Under the pieces are notes generated by a model. It searched no databases and was not told the origin of the DNA. It saw only the letters and a list, made by a program, of their open reading frames with translations. A stretch of 64,000 nucleotides of DNA from Moringa oleifera (taxonomy: Eukaryota > Streptophyta > Magnoliopsida > Brassicales > Moringaceae): positions 8,054,001 to 8,118,000 of the forward strand of contig JAJFZO010000230.1 in assembly GCA_021397835.1 (NCBI GenBank), in the 5' to 3' direction. This document shows positions 37,679 to 48,871 of the stretch, in pieces. The translations under genes and the position numbers were made by a program. Within the stretch, counting starts at the first letter, position 1. Every line of letters begins with the position of its first letter.

Positions 37679-40600
37679 TCCTCTCTCCTACACACAACGA
37701 TTTAATTCAGTTCTTCTCCCTACAACCCTTCTTTCAATAATTGGATTTATCAGAAACAGTGGGATGTGAGAGCTGAGGGAGATGGAGAGGGAAGAAGAGA
37801 AAGGTGGCGGTTTCCTTCGTCAGGTGATGGAGGTGAGAGAAGCTGGACTGCGACAGAAAACGTTAGAACTTCGAGTAGTAACCACTTGTTCACCTCCTCT
37901 TTCCACATATTTACAAACGTATCCTCATTTTGGGTGCAAGCGGGAAAATCGGACTGTCGGCTAATTCCGTAAATTACGTTGGTAGTAAGGGCAAAAGTAG
38001 AAGAAGACATTTTTTAATTTTTGGAGGGCTCAACTGCCAAGTTCCGTATTTGTATGCTAATAAAATGACATAAATACCCCCAAAACCTCCTATTAAATTT
38101 ATCTCCTTTTTTTTTTGGCAGATTATACGTATAAATTATTTTTAAAATTAATTTTAAAAAAAGGAAAAAAGAGACCCTATCGTTGGATTTGCGTTAAACG
38201 GTGTTTGGATACGAGAGGTTTAGGTGTCCTATATGATGTGGGCACAAAACGACGAGGTAGGTCGGCTGACTTTTAACCCTCAGATGGGTCTATCGGGTCA
38301 ATTCAGTTTATGGCACGCGCTTTAATTAAAGTGCTTTCGTTTGGCCGTACCAATCTCTAAAAAAAGGAACAACTAGCATGCATCACGTTTGTAATTTCAT
38401 GGTCCCATTTTAACTAGATAGTTATGATCTTGTCTTTCCATTCACAAGTATTGTTTGTCTTATAACTACATTTGTAATTCTTAAATGATCATATATCACC
38501 GTGATTAAATCAAAGATGAATACCTATTTTGATAATTATGTTAATTTAAAAAATTAAATAAAATACAAATAAAAATTATATCTGTTTATTTAAAATGATC
38601 CTATATCAAGTCTCTTCAACAACTCAGGATTTATTTTTTAATTTTTAAATTAAATGGTTATAGTTGATATTCAAAATGGCCCTAGGATTTTTGATTTGTT
38701 GACAAAACATATAATGTTATCTATTCAAACAAAACCAAGAGAGTCTTAAGTCAATGGAAATCTATGCAAAAAATTTCACAAGATTAAAATATGTATCATA
38801 AATTAAGAAAAGCATACAATAATAAATTAAAAATATTCAAAAAAATAAATAAATTCATAGTTTCACAGTATATTTATATCATCCTGAGCATAACTCTATA
38901 CAAAAATTTATTTCTCTTGCCCTTTAATATTTACAGTGAAAAGACAGATATTAACTCATTTAATGATAATTACGAAAATGCTTAGAAAATTTAAGATTAA
39001 ATATTAATATTAAATAAATACAAATATAAAAAATACATCAAAAAAATCTTAATCAGATTTAAATTATGTTGAACTTTTTGAAATAATAATAAGTGATAAT
39101 TTTAAAAAATATTAATTAATTTCTTTAAAAAATATTTTTTATTTTTTATTTATAGTAAAAATATTTAATTTTTATTAAATTCGCACTAACTTAAAAAAAA
39201 AAAAAAACCACAAAAACAAAACAAGCATAGTCCAAATGAATATGTTTAAATTTATGTTGTGAATTATTTAACAGATTCATAGATGAGAGCTAAGAATTAT
39301 TTTAATACTATACAAAGTGCTTGTAATATACCTGTGGTTGTCGTTTTCTTTTGGGTTGGCTGCGTAGGTGTCACATTCCTTGTGTGTTGGTGCTTGGTTT
39401 GGTTATCTCATTCATAAGCTACGATAATTATGAAAGGCTGTTGTGGGTCTCCTGGTTAAGGTTGGCACTCACTTATTCGAAGAGCCCTTCCTTTCATTTC
39501 AAGCTTTGTCCTTTTTCGTTTGCCCGCCGATCACGACTTGCGTAGGTCAGCCATCGCATCTGGATCCGCTTTGACCGCCTTTCCGTCTCCTCCAAAACTG
39601 ACTGTAAAAAACGAAACAGTTCTCTGTAGCACGGGTAATTGAATTTGGTATAAACTGTTGGAAGATTGTGACGTCGGGTTTTCTGTTGCTTAGCCTGGTG
39701 ATTCGCGGAGACGGTGATGCGATTGCGCCATCTGTTTGTGAAAATACCGCAGTGGCGGAATTCGACGAGGTCATTGAATTCGTGCGCGATAAATTTTATT
39801 GGTATTAGGCAGTCTTGGCCACTTGTCCTCGGCAGAAAAGAGGGATCTCTGTGAGCCACTAATGGAAGTTTTGGAAAACCATAAAAGCAGAAAGGGTGGG
39901 CTCTGTTTTCATTGATTTAGCAGTGGAAGGTTTTGAATTTCGATAAGGCCCAGTGGGCAGGCCCTGTTCTCCGAATGTCGAGCATGCTCCGCTCGATCAT
40001 CACAAAAATGGAGGAAATTGGGCTGTTCTGGCCTGATAGAAATTTTAAGCTGATATTGTTTCGAATAGTAGACGATAATGGCTAAGCCCAATCTGATTCT
40101 TTGTGCGTTTACTGGTCAACCCAAGAGGGCTAAATGGCTATGAGAGTCTATTTTTTTATAAATGAAAACGAGGTGACTTAAAAAATAATAATAAATAAAA
40201 TTAAGATTTTTTGTTAATTTAAAATATATTAAAATTTTAATAAATAATAATTAAACAAATTAATAATTCAATTTTTTATTTTTTAAATTAACATTATAAA
40301 TTACCAAACATTTATGTAATTTTTCATTAAAAAGTTCAACACAAGTTTACATCAATCCTGGTCCAAAAAATAAATCCAAGAGCTCAAAAATGGTGGCTGA
40401 GTTTGAGTTTTGGCATCAATGCTAGTCATAGTTGCTACGACCTGATTAACTAAATTGGTCGGTTTTTATGATCCAAGAAAATGAAATGTTTGTTGTATCA
40501 TTTATGGTGGAGAGAATAAAAATAATAATGTTGATTGAGTAGAATATGAGACTTTAAGAATTTTGACAATCTCGGTTAGTTATGTTTTATGATCAAATCT

Positions 40601-41930
40601 ATCACTGTACAATTTACCATCAAATCGTTACATTTTTAATCCAAGGTGTTTTCACCGCAAATAATGTAATCATCTTCGTCCTAAACTCATGTATTATTTC
40701 AAATAATTGAGCAAACCAATATGAGGAGTTGGTTACATAAAATAGAGGAATTAGAAGAATGCTATGTTAATGTTATGAAATATATTAAATAAAATTAAGA
40801 ATGATTATATAAAAAAATTCATACTATTTACATTTTTCAATTAAATTTATCTATTTTTAGACTAAAATTTTCTATAAATTTTAATGTAGTTTAAATTAAA
40901 TATTAACTTTAATTTTTTTAAAAAAAATATTATTTAAATTAAAAATATTGTCCAATAAATTTTCTTTTAAAATTTATAAAAAATGTAAAACAAATATTTA
41001 AATTATTATTATAAAAATTTTAAAATATTTTGATTATTAAAAATAAGATAAATATCATTTAAAACATTGGATCTTATTCCTTTAAAATTTAATTTTTAAA
41101 ATGTATTTAAACAAGCTTTAATTTATTAATTTAAATTAAATTAAATCTTATCAAAAAATTTAAAATTAAATATATTCAAATTTAAGATTTTTTAATAAAA
41201 CTTAAAATTTTTTACGAATATAGAAAAATAATTAAGTTGTTATTAGAAAAAATTTTAGAAATTTTTAAATAATAAAAATAATTTTTATAAAATTTATACA
41301 TTTAAAAATTTAAAAAATCATAAAAATTAACTGATTAGTAGAAAATTATTTTAAATTTGAGTGATGGTTTCAATTACTCTTTTAAAAGAAACTAAAGATA
41401 ATAATCTATTTGGATAAAAAAACTAAAAAATTTTGATTAAAAAACATAAATAGTACAAAATTTATTCTTACATTTTCACTAAAATATTATAATAAAATTC
41501 ATTTAATCCTAAATAATTTTTTGGTACAGTTGAACAAGAAATTTAATAATTTATATTATTTTTTAAAAAATTATTTAATTAATAAAATAGTCAATAAATG
41601 ATAGAAACTTATTAAAATAAAGTACATGTAACCTAAAAGAATCATGTAAAAAGATATACATATACATATATATATATGTATATATATGATATAAACTGTT
41701 TAATAATTTATAAATATAATCAATTTGTCACATCACATTGCTGAACAATCAAATTACTAAATTAATCTAATCCAGGCAATGATAGCAGCCTCAGCAGAGC
41801 CTCTTAGAATAATGCTGACCGATAGATCTGCTCCTCATTAATTTTCCAGGAAACAGGAAAGAAAGCGAAGCACTACACGTCTTCTTCTCTAAATTATTTG
41901 TAATTTGATAAGATCATACTTCCCTAAATC
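37679..41930. other. SUT4 5' flank and A+T-rich intergenic DNA with a less A+T-rich island
   Basis: 37679-38010 is the probable 5' UTR and promoter of the SUT4-type gene. 38480-39330 and 40150-41760 are strongly A+T rich. Between them, 39340-40130 has markedly more G+C and several CpG, with open frames on both strands but no recognised family. An alternating TA/CA tract lies at 41655-41692. Confidence 0.55.
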
Positions 41931-44462
41931 TCGACATGAAGGGGCCACGGACACTGATAATTCCAGAGCTTAACAGTCAAAGCACCGAAAAGGTAAGAAG
42001 ATTAAGATCAAAGCGGTGGAAAGCCAATGGGTTAGTGAAATCCAAGGATTGGTGGGTCAAAAGACTCGATACTTCCTTTTGATCAAGTGGATTAGTGTTG
42101 TGTTCGGCAAATTTTATGGGCTGTGACACAGCAAGCACTCGCAGTAGTGCCATGAAGAAAAAGGTAAAAAGAGAGCTGATTGATCGTCGTTTTCTGGTCA
42201 AAGGGGTGTCAGTGGGTGAATGGTGTTCATCCGTTCGTGTTTCTCTTTGAAACCACAACGAGGATTCATCGTCTCTTTTGGCTTACCTTCTCTTCGGCGT
42301 CAGATTTCTTGTCGGTTCAGGCACCGCTTCCGCTCACTGGCTCTGCCGACCCATGAAATTCATGAATCTCGCAAGCACGACGTCCTCTTTGACGATGAAT
42401 CGACCGTCTTTCATAGATTATTCCGTCTTGTAACAAGAGATTGGCAAAGGGTTCGTTCCTCATGTGGATATTCGTGTTAAGGATCATCATGCGCAAGTAC
42501 TGTTCGACAAAATGTCACAGAGAGTTTCCGAGAGTTACATGCTGGGAAATCACTTCTGTTAAAAAATTAAAATTTGAACTAAAATTAGTACCATCGAGTT
42601 CAAACTGAAGATCTTAAAGTCAAAATTTGCCTAAGTTTCAAGATTGAAATCATGAACTAGCTCATCACCTTCAAGAACATGAGATTTTAGTGAGGGAGCG
42701 AGGCAAGGAGGGGAAAAATGGTACTGTACTTGGGTGTGCGACACGTGTCAGGATCGGGCCTGTTGCTATTTAGAATATTCAATTCTCGCTTTTCCTGAGA
42801 TATACTGACAGGACAGTTTTCTTCTGATCTACAGGGTGGCAATGTGGCATACATATATCTCGGATCCACCAGGCCTACCTGTAAACCTCAGGCTCCCCAT
42901 TACTCTTCTTGCTATTTTTTTTTTTAATTTATTTTGAGAAAAACCATTAAATTCAATTCAATTCATCAAAAACACTTCATGTGATTGCATGATCTACTTG
43001 TTCGAAGGATATATTGGTTTGTTAATATGGAAGCAATATAATCCATATTGACAAAAACACTCAATTGGGTTTGCTGAAATTAACAAAAGCAAAACCAATT
43101 CATGCCAGAAATTAGCACAAAGTAGTCACTTAAATCTCTTGTTTTTGTCTGGTTTATGAAGAGAGAATCTCAATCATGCTTAGTCATGTTGCCAGACCTT
43201 ATAAGATATTTGTTCCTTGTTGTACAAACCATATGTTTTGTCCTATTGCCAGACAGTCAAGATTCCTACTCTTCCACCTCACATTTGTTTATCTTTTTTT
43301 TTTTTTTCATGTTACAAGTTTAATTTAATCCAATCGAGCCTATTAGGAGATTTTAAGTTACTCTTCTGCTTGATAAAAACATGCCTACATTTGTCGGTTC
43401 TTCTAGGAATATATCGAATTCTTATTTACCCAAACAATGAAAAAAATATTGTGGTCTCTCGAAACATCTAATTTGTTTATTTGTGCATGTTGTACGATAC
43501 TATAAGAATAAAAAGGCCACCTATACATGCCTAAGTGTGGTGATGATAGATAATGTTGGATTAAATCATCTTTTATTTTATTTTATTTGAAAATTTTAAA
43601 ACATAAATTAATTTTTAAATAAATTACAAACTCACTAGCAAAATGTTATATGAAGTTTAAGCAAATTTTAATTTTGTAAATATTTATTAAAATTGATGAG
43701 AAATTTAAAAGATAAAATTACGTGATACGTAATAATAATAATAATCAATATTAAAATAAACAATACTTTATATATTAATAATAATCAGCATCAGTATAAA
43801 TAATATTTATCTAATTTTGACATCAAATTCTTACTATTATTTTGAGTATTAATATTAAATATTTGGTGGTTGTTGTTGTACTAACTCACATTATGGAACA
43901 AGTATTATTTATTCATAAATTTGTAATTATTATATATTTTTATTCAGTGCTATTTATATATATATATATATATATAGAGGATGTGAGAAGTAAATATCTT
44001 GTAATTTGATTATTAGAGGATATAATTTTCTAAAGGCTTGACTAATTATTTTTTTTTTAAAAAAAGGTCCACCTGGATGCCTGAGTTATAAAACCACTTC
44101 TCATTTTCTGGTGGCACTGATTAATAATTATAGAACCCTTCACTCACTTAGCCTTATCCAAAATTCTTTAGTGTTAATAAATACCTAAACAATTAAGGTG
44201 TCCCATTTTGTCCGCCAGGCTCCTAGACTTTTGACTAGCAACAGTGCTTTTACTGCCCTCGTAAATTATTGGACACTAATCAGTAATTTAGCCAGCAAAA
44301 CCACAGAGCTTTGTGGGCCACACCTGTTGGTAATTAACTTAGGACTCCCCCCAACTGAGATTTAATAATGTTTCACACGGTCGCTCTGGGGATTAGTGAC
44401 TTAAAAAGAATAATTAGAGACAACCCCCTTTGTGGATTTTCTCCAAAACAAACAAAAAAGAA

Positions 44463-44590
44463 ATCTCCTTACATCCCTTCACCGTATCAGACCCGATACC
44501 GACCGCGCGTGTCTCCACTCGCTCAAACTGATCTCCTTACACGTTGCATCCCTTCGGTCGTGTCAGACCGGACACCGACAGCGCGTCTTT
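44463..44590. repeat. Imperfect GC-rich direct duplication
   Basis: Copies at about 44463-44514 and 44532-44590 share TCTCCTTACA..., CATCCCTTC, GT.TCAGACC.GA.ACCGAC.GCGCGT. The second copy has small insertions. It lies 1.3 kb upstream of the RLK7-like start. Confidence 0.75.
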
Positions 44591-44743
44591 CAACTGTCAC
44601 GTCTCCGAAAGTTCGTTGAACCAAAGGCCGAAAGGGCCATTTTTCCTGAGAGAGACAGAGGGGTGAGACCCACGCTCAATTGTTGAGCGTCGGGGTTTCC
44701 GTGAACTCGGGTCGTTTTCGCTTCGATGGCAGAAAAACATTAT

Positions 44744-44751
44744 CCACGTGG
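44744..44751. promoter_or_regulatory. Palindromic G-box CCACGTGG
   Basis: A perfect CCACGTGG element about 1.1 kb upstream of the RLK7-like start codon. Binding by bZIP or bHLH factors is known for this core; use here is inferred. Confidence 0.35.
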
Positions 44752-44840
44752 AGTTTCCAGGGCAAAGAAGTCAACGTAGGCGGCTGAAAACTTCCGTCTC
44801 ACTCGGACACTCCGGTTCCCGTTACAAGATAATATAAAAT

Positions 44841-44928
44841 AAAGAAAGCACTAGGAGCACACTCGTTTTCTGCTATCGCCCAGGAGCCAAAGAAAGCACT
44901 AGGGGCACGCTCTGTTTCTGCTATCGCC
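44841..44928. repeat. 40-bp direct repeat, period 48
   Basis: 44841-44880 and 44889-44928 both read AAAGAAAGCACTAGG.GCAC.CTC.GTTTCTGCTATCGCC with only a few differences, separated by 8 bases. Confidence 0.9.
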
Positions 44929-45849
44929 ATGGAACCGCGCAAGGGGTTGTGGATGTCTTATCATGGGAGCTTACTAGGCGGCTTCTCTTTTTGTAAAGGA
45001 CCTTTCTAAGAATTAAATGGAGCTTTTTGATGGTGCAAGCACCATGTGGCTGCAGCACTTTGTCTTTAGTTTTGGTTCAATTATTGAACTCATGAGTTGA
45101 TTTCTTCCTAGTGATTCCATTTATCATTTTCACTATTCAAAAAGTTACAACTTTGGGTTAACACATTATATTTCAAACCCAATCGGCATTAAAATGAAAA
45201 TAAAATTATTATAAAGTACAAATTAAAATTAATAATAATTAGTTTTATTTTAATTTTAATTTTAATTTTTTTATTTAATTTAAATAAATTTGATTTTAAT
45301 ATAATGCTGATAAGTATTCGTTTTTCGTCTTATACATTATTGCTGGTGTTTAAAATCGCTTACAAAGATCATTTATAAAAACTGTATTCTAAAAAATGTG
45401 TTGTCACCAATTGCATACGTCCATTGCTTATCCAGTGGATGCTACTGCTGCCACCCTCGGTTCTTTCTACCTTCGTTGACCCATTGGGGCCCAACGAAAG
45501 TGTCTTGTTTGGAAGGAAGGAAAATCAAAATCCAAGGGGTAAGACATCCCTTATTTGCTTCATTTATGAAGCAGTTGGACGCTCTGATCAGCAAAGAAAC
45601 ACCGTCAATGGTGAAATTAATTGAAAGCCCAACGTTATTACGGACATATGGAGAGCAAAGTATCAGCGGTTGAGCATCCAGTAAATGGTGAAACCTGGCC
45701 GCCTTAGTTAAAATGGCAGACTCTTCCTCTCCCTCTCCCTCTCATCTCTAATATTTTCTTCCACTTTCTTGCTCTTCTCTGAGACTAGAAGACCCCCGTG
45801 GAAGTCTTCTCTTCTTCTCTTATCTTCTCTTCTCGGTTCGTTTGTCGAC

Positions 45850-48800
45850 ATGTCAACCGCTGGTTTTTCTTCACGGCGAGGCCTGTGGTATCTCTTCCTT
45901 TTCTTGTTCTTGCTCTCTGGTGTCCACTCCGGCGAGCATGGAATCCTGCTGAAACTCAAATCAGCGCTTCAGAATTCGAATACCCAGGTGTTCAGTTCGT
46001 GGGGGTCTGAAAATTCTCCGTGCAATTTCACTGGAATCACTTGCAATTCTGATGGATTCGTAAAGGAAATCGAGCTTTCACGTCAGAGTTTGACAGGAGC
46101 TGTTCCTTTTGATTCCATCTGTCAGCTTCAATCTTTGGACAGGATCTCATTGGGGTATAATCTCCTGTCTGGTACGGTGACCGATGACCTGAATAATTGC
46201 GTGAAGCTACAGTACTTGGATCTTGGAAACAATCTTTTCACAGGATCGATTCCTGACATATCCTCTCTCAGTGAACTAAAATTTTTGCATTTGAATAGCT
46301 GTGGATTTTCCGGTCCTTTCCCATGGAAATCTCTGCGAAACATGACGGGTCTCGTTGCGTTGAGTGTTGGAGACAATCCTTTGGATTCAACTCTGTTTCC
46401 AAACGAGGTAGTGAGTCTCTACAAACTCCAGTGGCTTTACCTGACTAATTGCAGCATCGAAGGGACAATTCCGGTGGCCATTGGCAACCTCACCGAGCTC
46501 GTGAATTTAGAGCTCTCAGGCAACAAGTTATCCGGGAATATACCAGCAGAGATCGGAAAACTTCGAAACCTATGGCAACTTGAGCTGTACAACAACAGTT
46601 TCACGGGGAAGCTTCCTGTTGGATTAAGGAACCTCACGGGTCTTGAGTTTTTCGATGCTTCTATGAATTATCTTGAAGGTGATTTATCTGAGGTGAGGTT
46701 CTTGAACAATCTGAAATCTCTCCAGCTATTTGAAAACCAATTCACCGGCGAAATACCTCCTGAGATCGGTGGGTTTAGACAGCTTGTCGATCTCTCTCTG
46801 TACACCAACCAATTGACGGGTCCTCTGCCGCCGGAGCTCGGTTCTTGGGCTAATTTTAACATGATTGACGTGTCGGAGAACTTATTGACGGGTTCGATTC
46901 CGCCGGATATGTGCAAGAAAGGGACCCTGAAGATGCTTCTCATGCTTCAGAACAGATTTACCGGCGAGATTCCGATGACTTATGGGAACTGCTCGACCCT
47001 GACGAGATTCCGAGTCAGCAACAACTCGCTTTCAGGAGCCGTCCCGGCGGGTCTATGGGGATTGCCCAATCTGAATATAATTGACATCGCCTCAAACCAG
47101 CTTGAAGGTCCGATCACTTCTGATATCAAGTACGCCAAAGCTCTGGCTCAGTTGTTTGCGGGGTATAACAGATTGTCCGGTAAGTTGCCGAAGGAGATAT
47201 CGGAAGCAAAGTCTCTGGTTGCAGTTGAGTTGAATAACAACCGGTTTTCCGGCAAGATTCCGGCTTCAATTGGTGAGCTGAAACAATTGGGTAGCCTTAA
47301 GTTGCAGACCAATGCATTCTCTGGCCCAATACCAGAGACAATGGGCTCTTGTGCCTCTCTCAGTGACTTAAACATGGCTGAGAATTCGCTCTCCGGTGAA
47401 ATCCCATCCTCCTTAGGATCTCTACCGATATTGAACTCCCTGAATTTATCGGAAAACAAACTCGCCGGTGAAATTCCGGAGAGTCTGTCATCTCTGAAGC
47501 TAAGCCTTCTGGATCTCTCCGGCAACAGATTATGGGGTCGTATACCATCATCTCTGTCTATTGAAGCCTATAATGGCAGCTTCGCTGGGAACCCTGGTCT
47601 GTGCAGCCCGACTCTCAGCTCCTTTCGTCGATGCTCCCCCGATTCCGGCGTGCCTAAATATGTACGGACACTCATAGTTTGCTTTTCAGTGGGTTCTGTT
47701 CTCCTCCTCGTCTCGCTTGCATGGTTCATGTACTTAAAGAAAAGCGAGAAAGATCAAGACCGTTCGTTGAAGGAGGAATCTTGGGACGTAAAGTCCTTTC
47801 ATGTTTTAAGCTTCACGGAGGACGAGATTCTCGATTCGATCAAACAAGAGAATCTGATAGGAAAAGGAGGCTCCGGCAACGTGTACAGGGTTTCACTTTC
47901 AAATGGGAAAGAACTTGCAGTGAAACACATATGGAATACAGACCCTAGTGGATGGAAAAAGAGCCGGAGCACCACTCCGATGCTCGGAAAACGTGCCGGC
48001 AAATCAAAGGAGTTCGACGCAGAGGTGCAGACGTTGAGTTCTGTGAGACATGTGAATGTGGTGAAGCTGTATTGCAGCATCACCAGCGAGGACTCCAGCT
48101 TGCTGGTTTACGAGTATTTGCCGAATGGGAGCTTGTGGGACAGACTGCACAGTTGCCAAAAAATGGAGCTTGACTGGGAGACCCGCCATGAGATAGCGGT
48201 GGGAGCTGCCAAGGGGCTGGAGTACCTCCATCACGGCTGCGAGAGGCCGGTGATTCACAGGGACGTCAAGTCCAGCAACATTCTCTTGGACGAGTTCTGG
48301 AAGCCGAGAATTGCTGATTTCGGGCTCGCCAAGATTCTTCGGGCTGACCGCGGTAAGGACTCCACCCATGTCATCGCCGGAACCCATGGCTACATTGCTC
48401 CTGGTAAGCCTCCGTTTCTCTGAGCTTCCAGTTTTCTCTCTTCCGCTTGGTTACTAAGAAAACACGAATGGTTCTGCAGAATACGGGTACACATACAAAG
48501 TGAATGAGAAGAGCGATGTGTACAGCTTCGGGGTGGTGTTAATGGAGCTGGTGACCGGAAAGAAGCCGATAGAGGCGGAGTACGGCGAGAACAAAGACCT
48601 GGTCGACTGGGTCTGCAGCAAACTGAAGAGCAAAGAAGCTGTACTGAGCTTGATGGACTCAAGAATCCCAGAAATCTTCAAAGAAGACGCAATCAAGATG
48701 TTAAGAATCGCAATCCTCTGCACGGCGAGGCTGCCGGCGCTGAGACCGACAATGAGGAGCGTGGTCCAGATGCTGGAAGAAGCAGAGCCATGCAAGTTAG

Positions 48801-48871
48801 TGGGCATTGTCATCGGCAAAGATAATGATGCCAAGAGAAAGGGAGTGGCCGATAAGCTCAGTCCAAGCTAG
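45850..48871 (+). CDS. RLK7: LRR receptor-like kinase, subfamily XI, RLK7/HAIKU2-like
   Basis: Two exons, 45850-48403 and 48480-48871, give 981 residues. The ATG at 45850 begins a clear signal peptide (GLWYLFLFLFLLSGVHSG); an upstream in-frame ATG at 45769 would bury it. An N-terminal LRR cap is followed by about 20 leucine-rich repeats, a membrane helix at residues 608-629, and a kinase domain with GKGGSGNVY at 671-679, catalytic Lys692, HRDVK at 803-807 and DFG at 823-825. This is an RD kinase with all core residues. The GSLWDRLHSC and SSVRHVNVVKLYCSITSEDSSLLVYEYLPNGS blocks fit RLK7. In Arabidopsis RLK7 perceives PIP peptides in immunity and root development and its relative IKU2 controls endosperm growth. 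The 76-base intron splits the Glu codon of the APE motif. RLK7 versus IKU2 orthology is inferred. Confidence 0.93.
48404..48479 (+). other. Short phase-1 intron in the APE motif of the RLK7-like kinase
   Basis: A 76-base GT-AG intron between CCT G and AA TAC. If retained, translation stops after GKPPFL, removing the C-lobe after the activation segment. Confidence 0.9.

Larger units (their letters stand above)
41931..45849. other. Intergenic region upstream of the RLK7-like gene
   Basis: 41931-42900 is another less A+T-rich island with short open frames on both strands and no recognised family; it includes a GACACGTGTC G-box at 42740-42749. 43550-44000 is A+T rich with a TA microsatellite near 43955-43976. 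44360-44935 is GC-rich and contains two duplications. The last 130 bases are CT-rich and fit a 5' UTR for the following kinase gene. Confidence 0.55.

Noticed and set aside
45769..45849. Upstream in-frame ATG that would add 27 residues to the RLK7-like protein
   Set aside because: It would place a basic, non-hydrophobic segment before the signal peptide; the ATG at 45850 gives a standard secreted receptor.
46128..47551. Several minus-strand frames of 60-125 codons opposite the RLK7-like LRR region
   Set aside because: The regular LRR codon pattern leaves the reverse strand open by chance; no independent evidence of coding.
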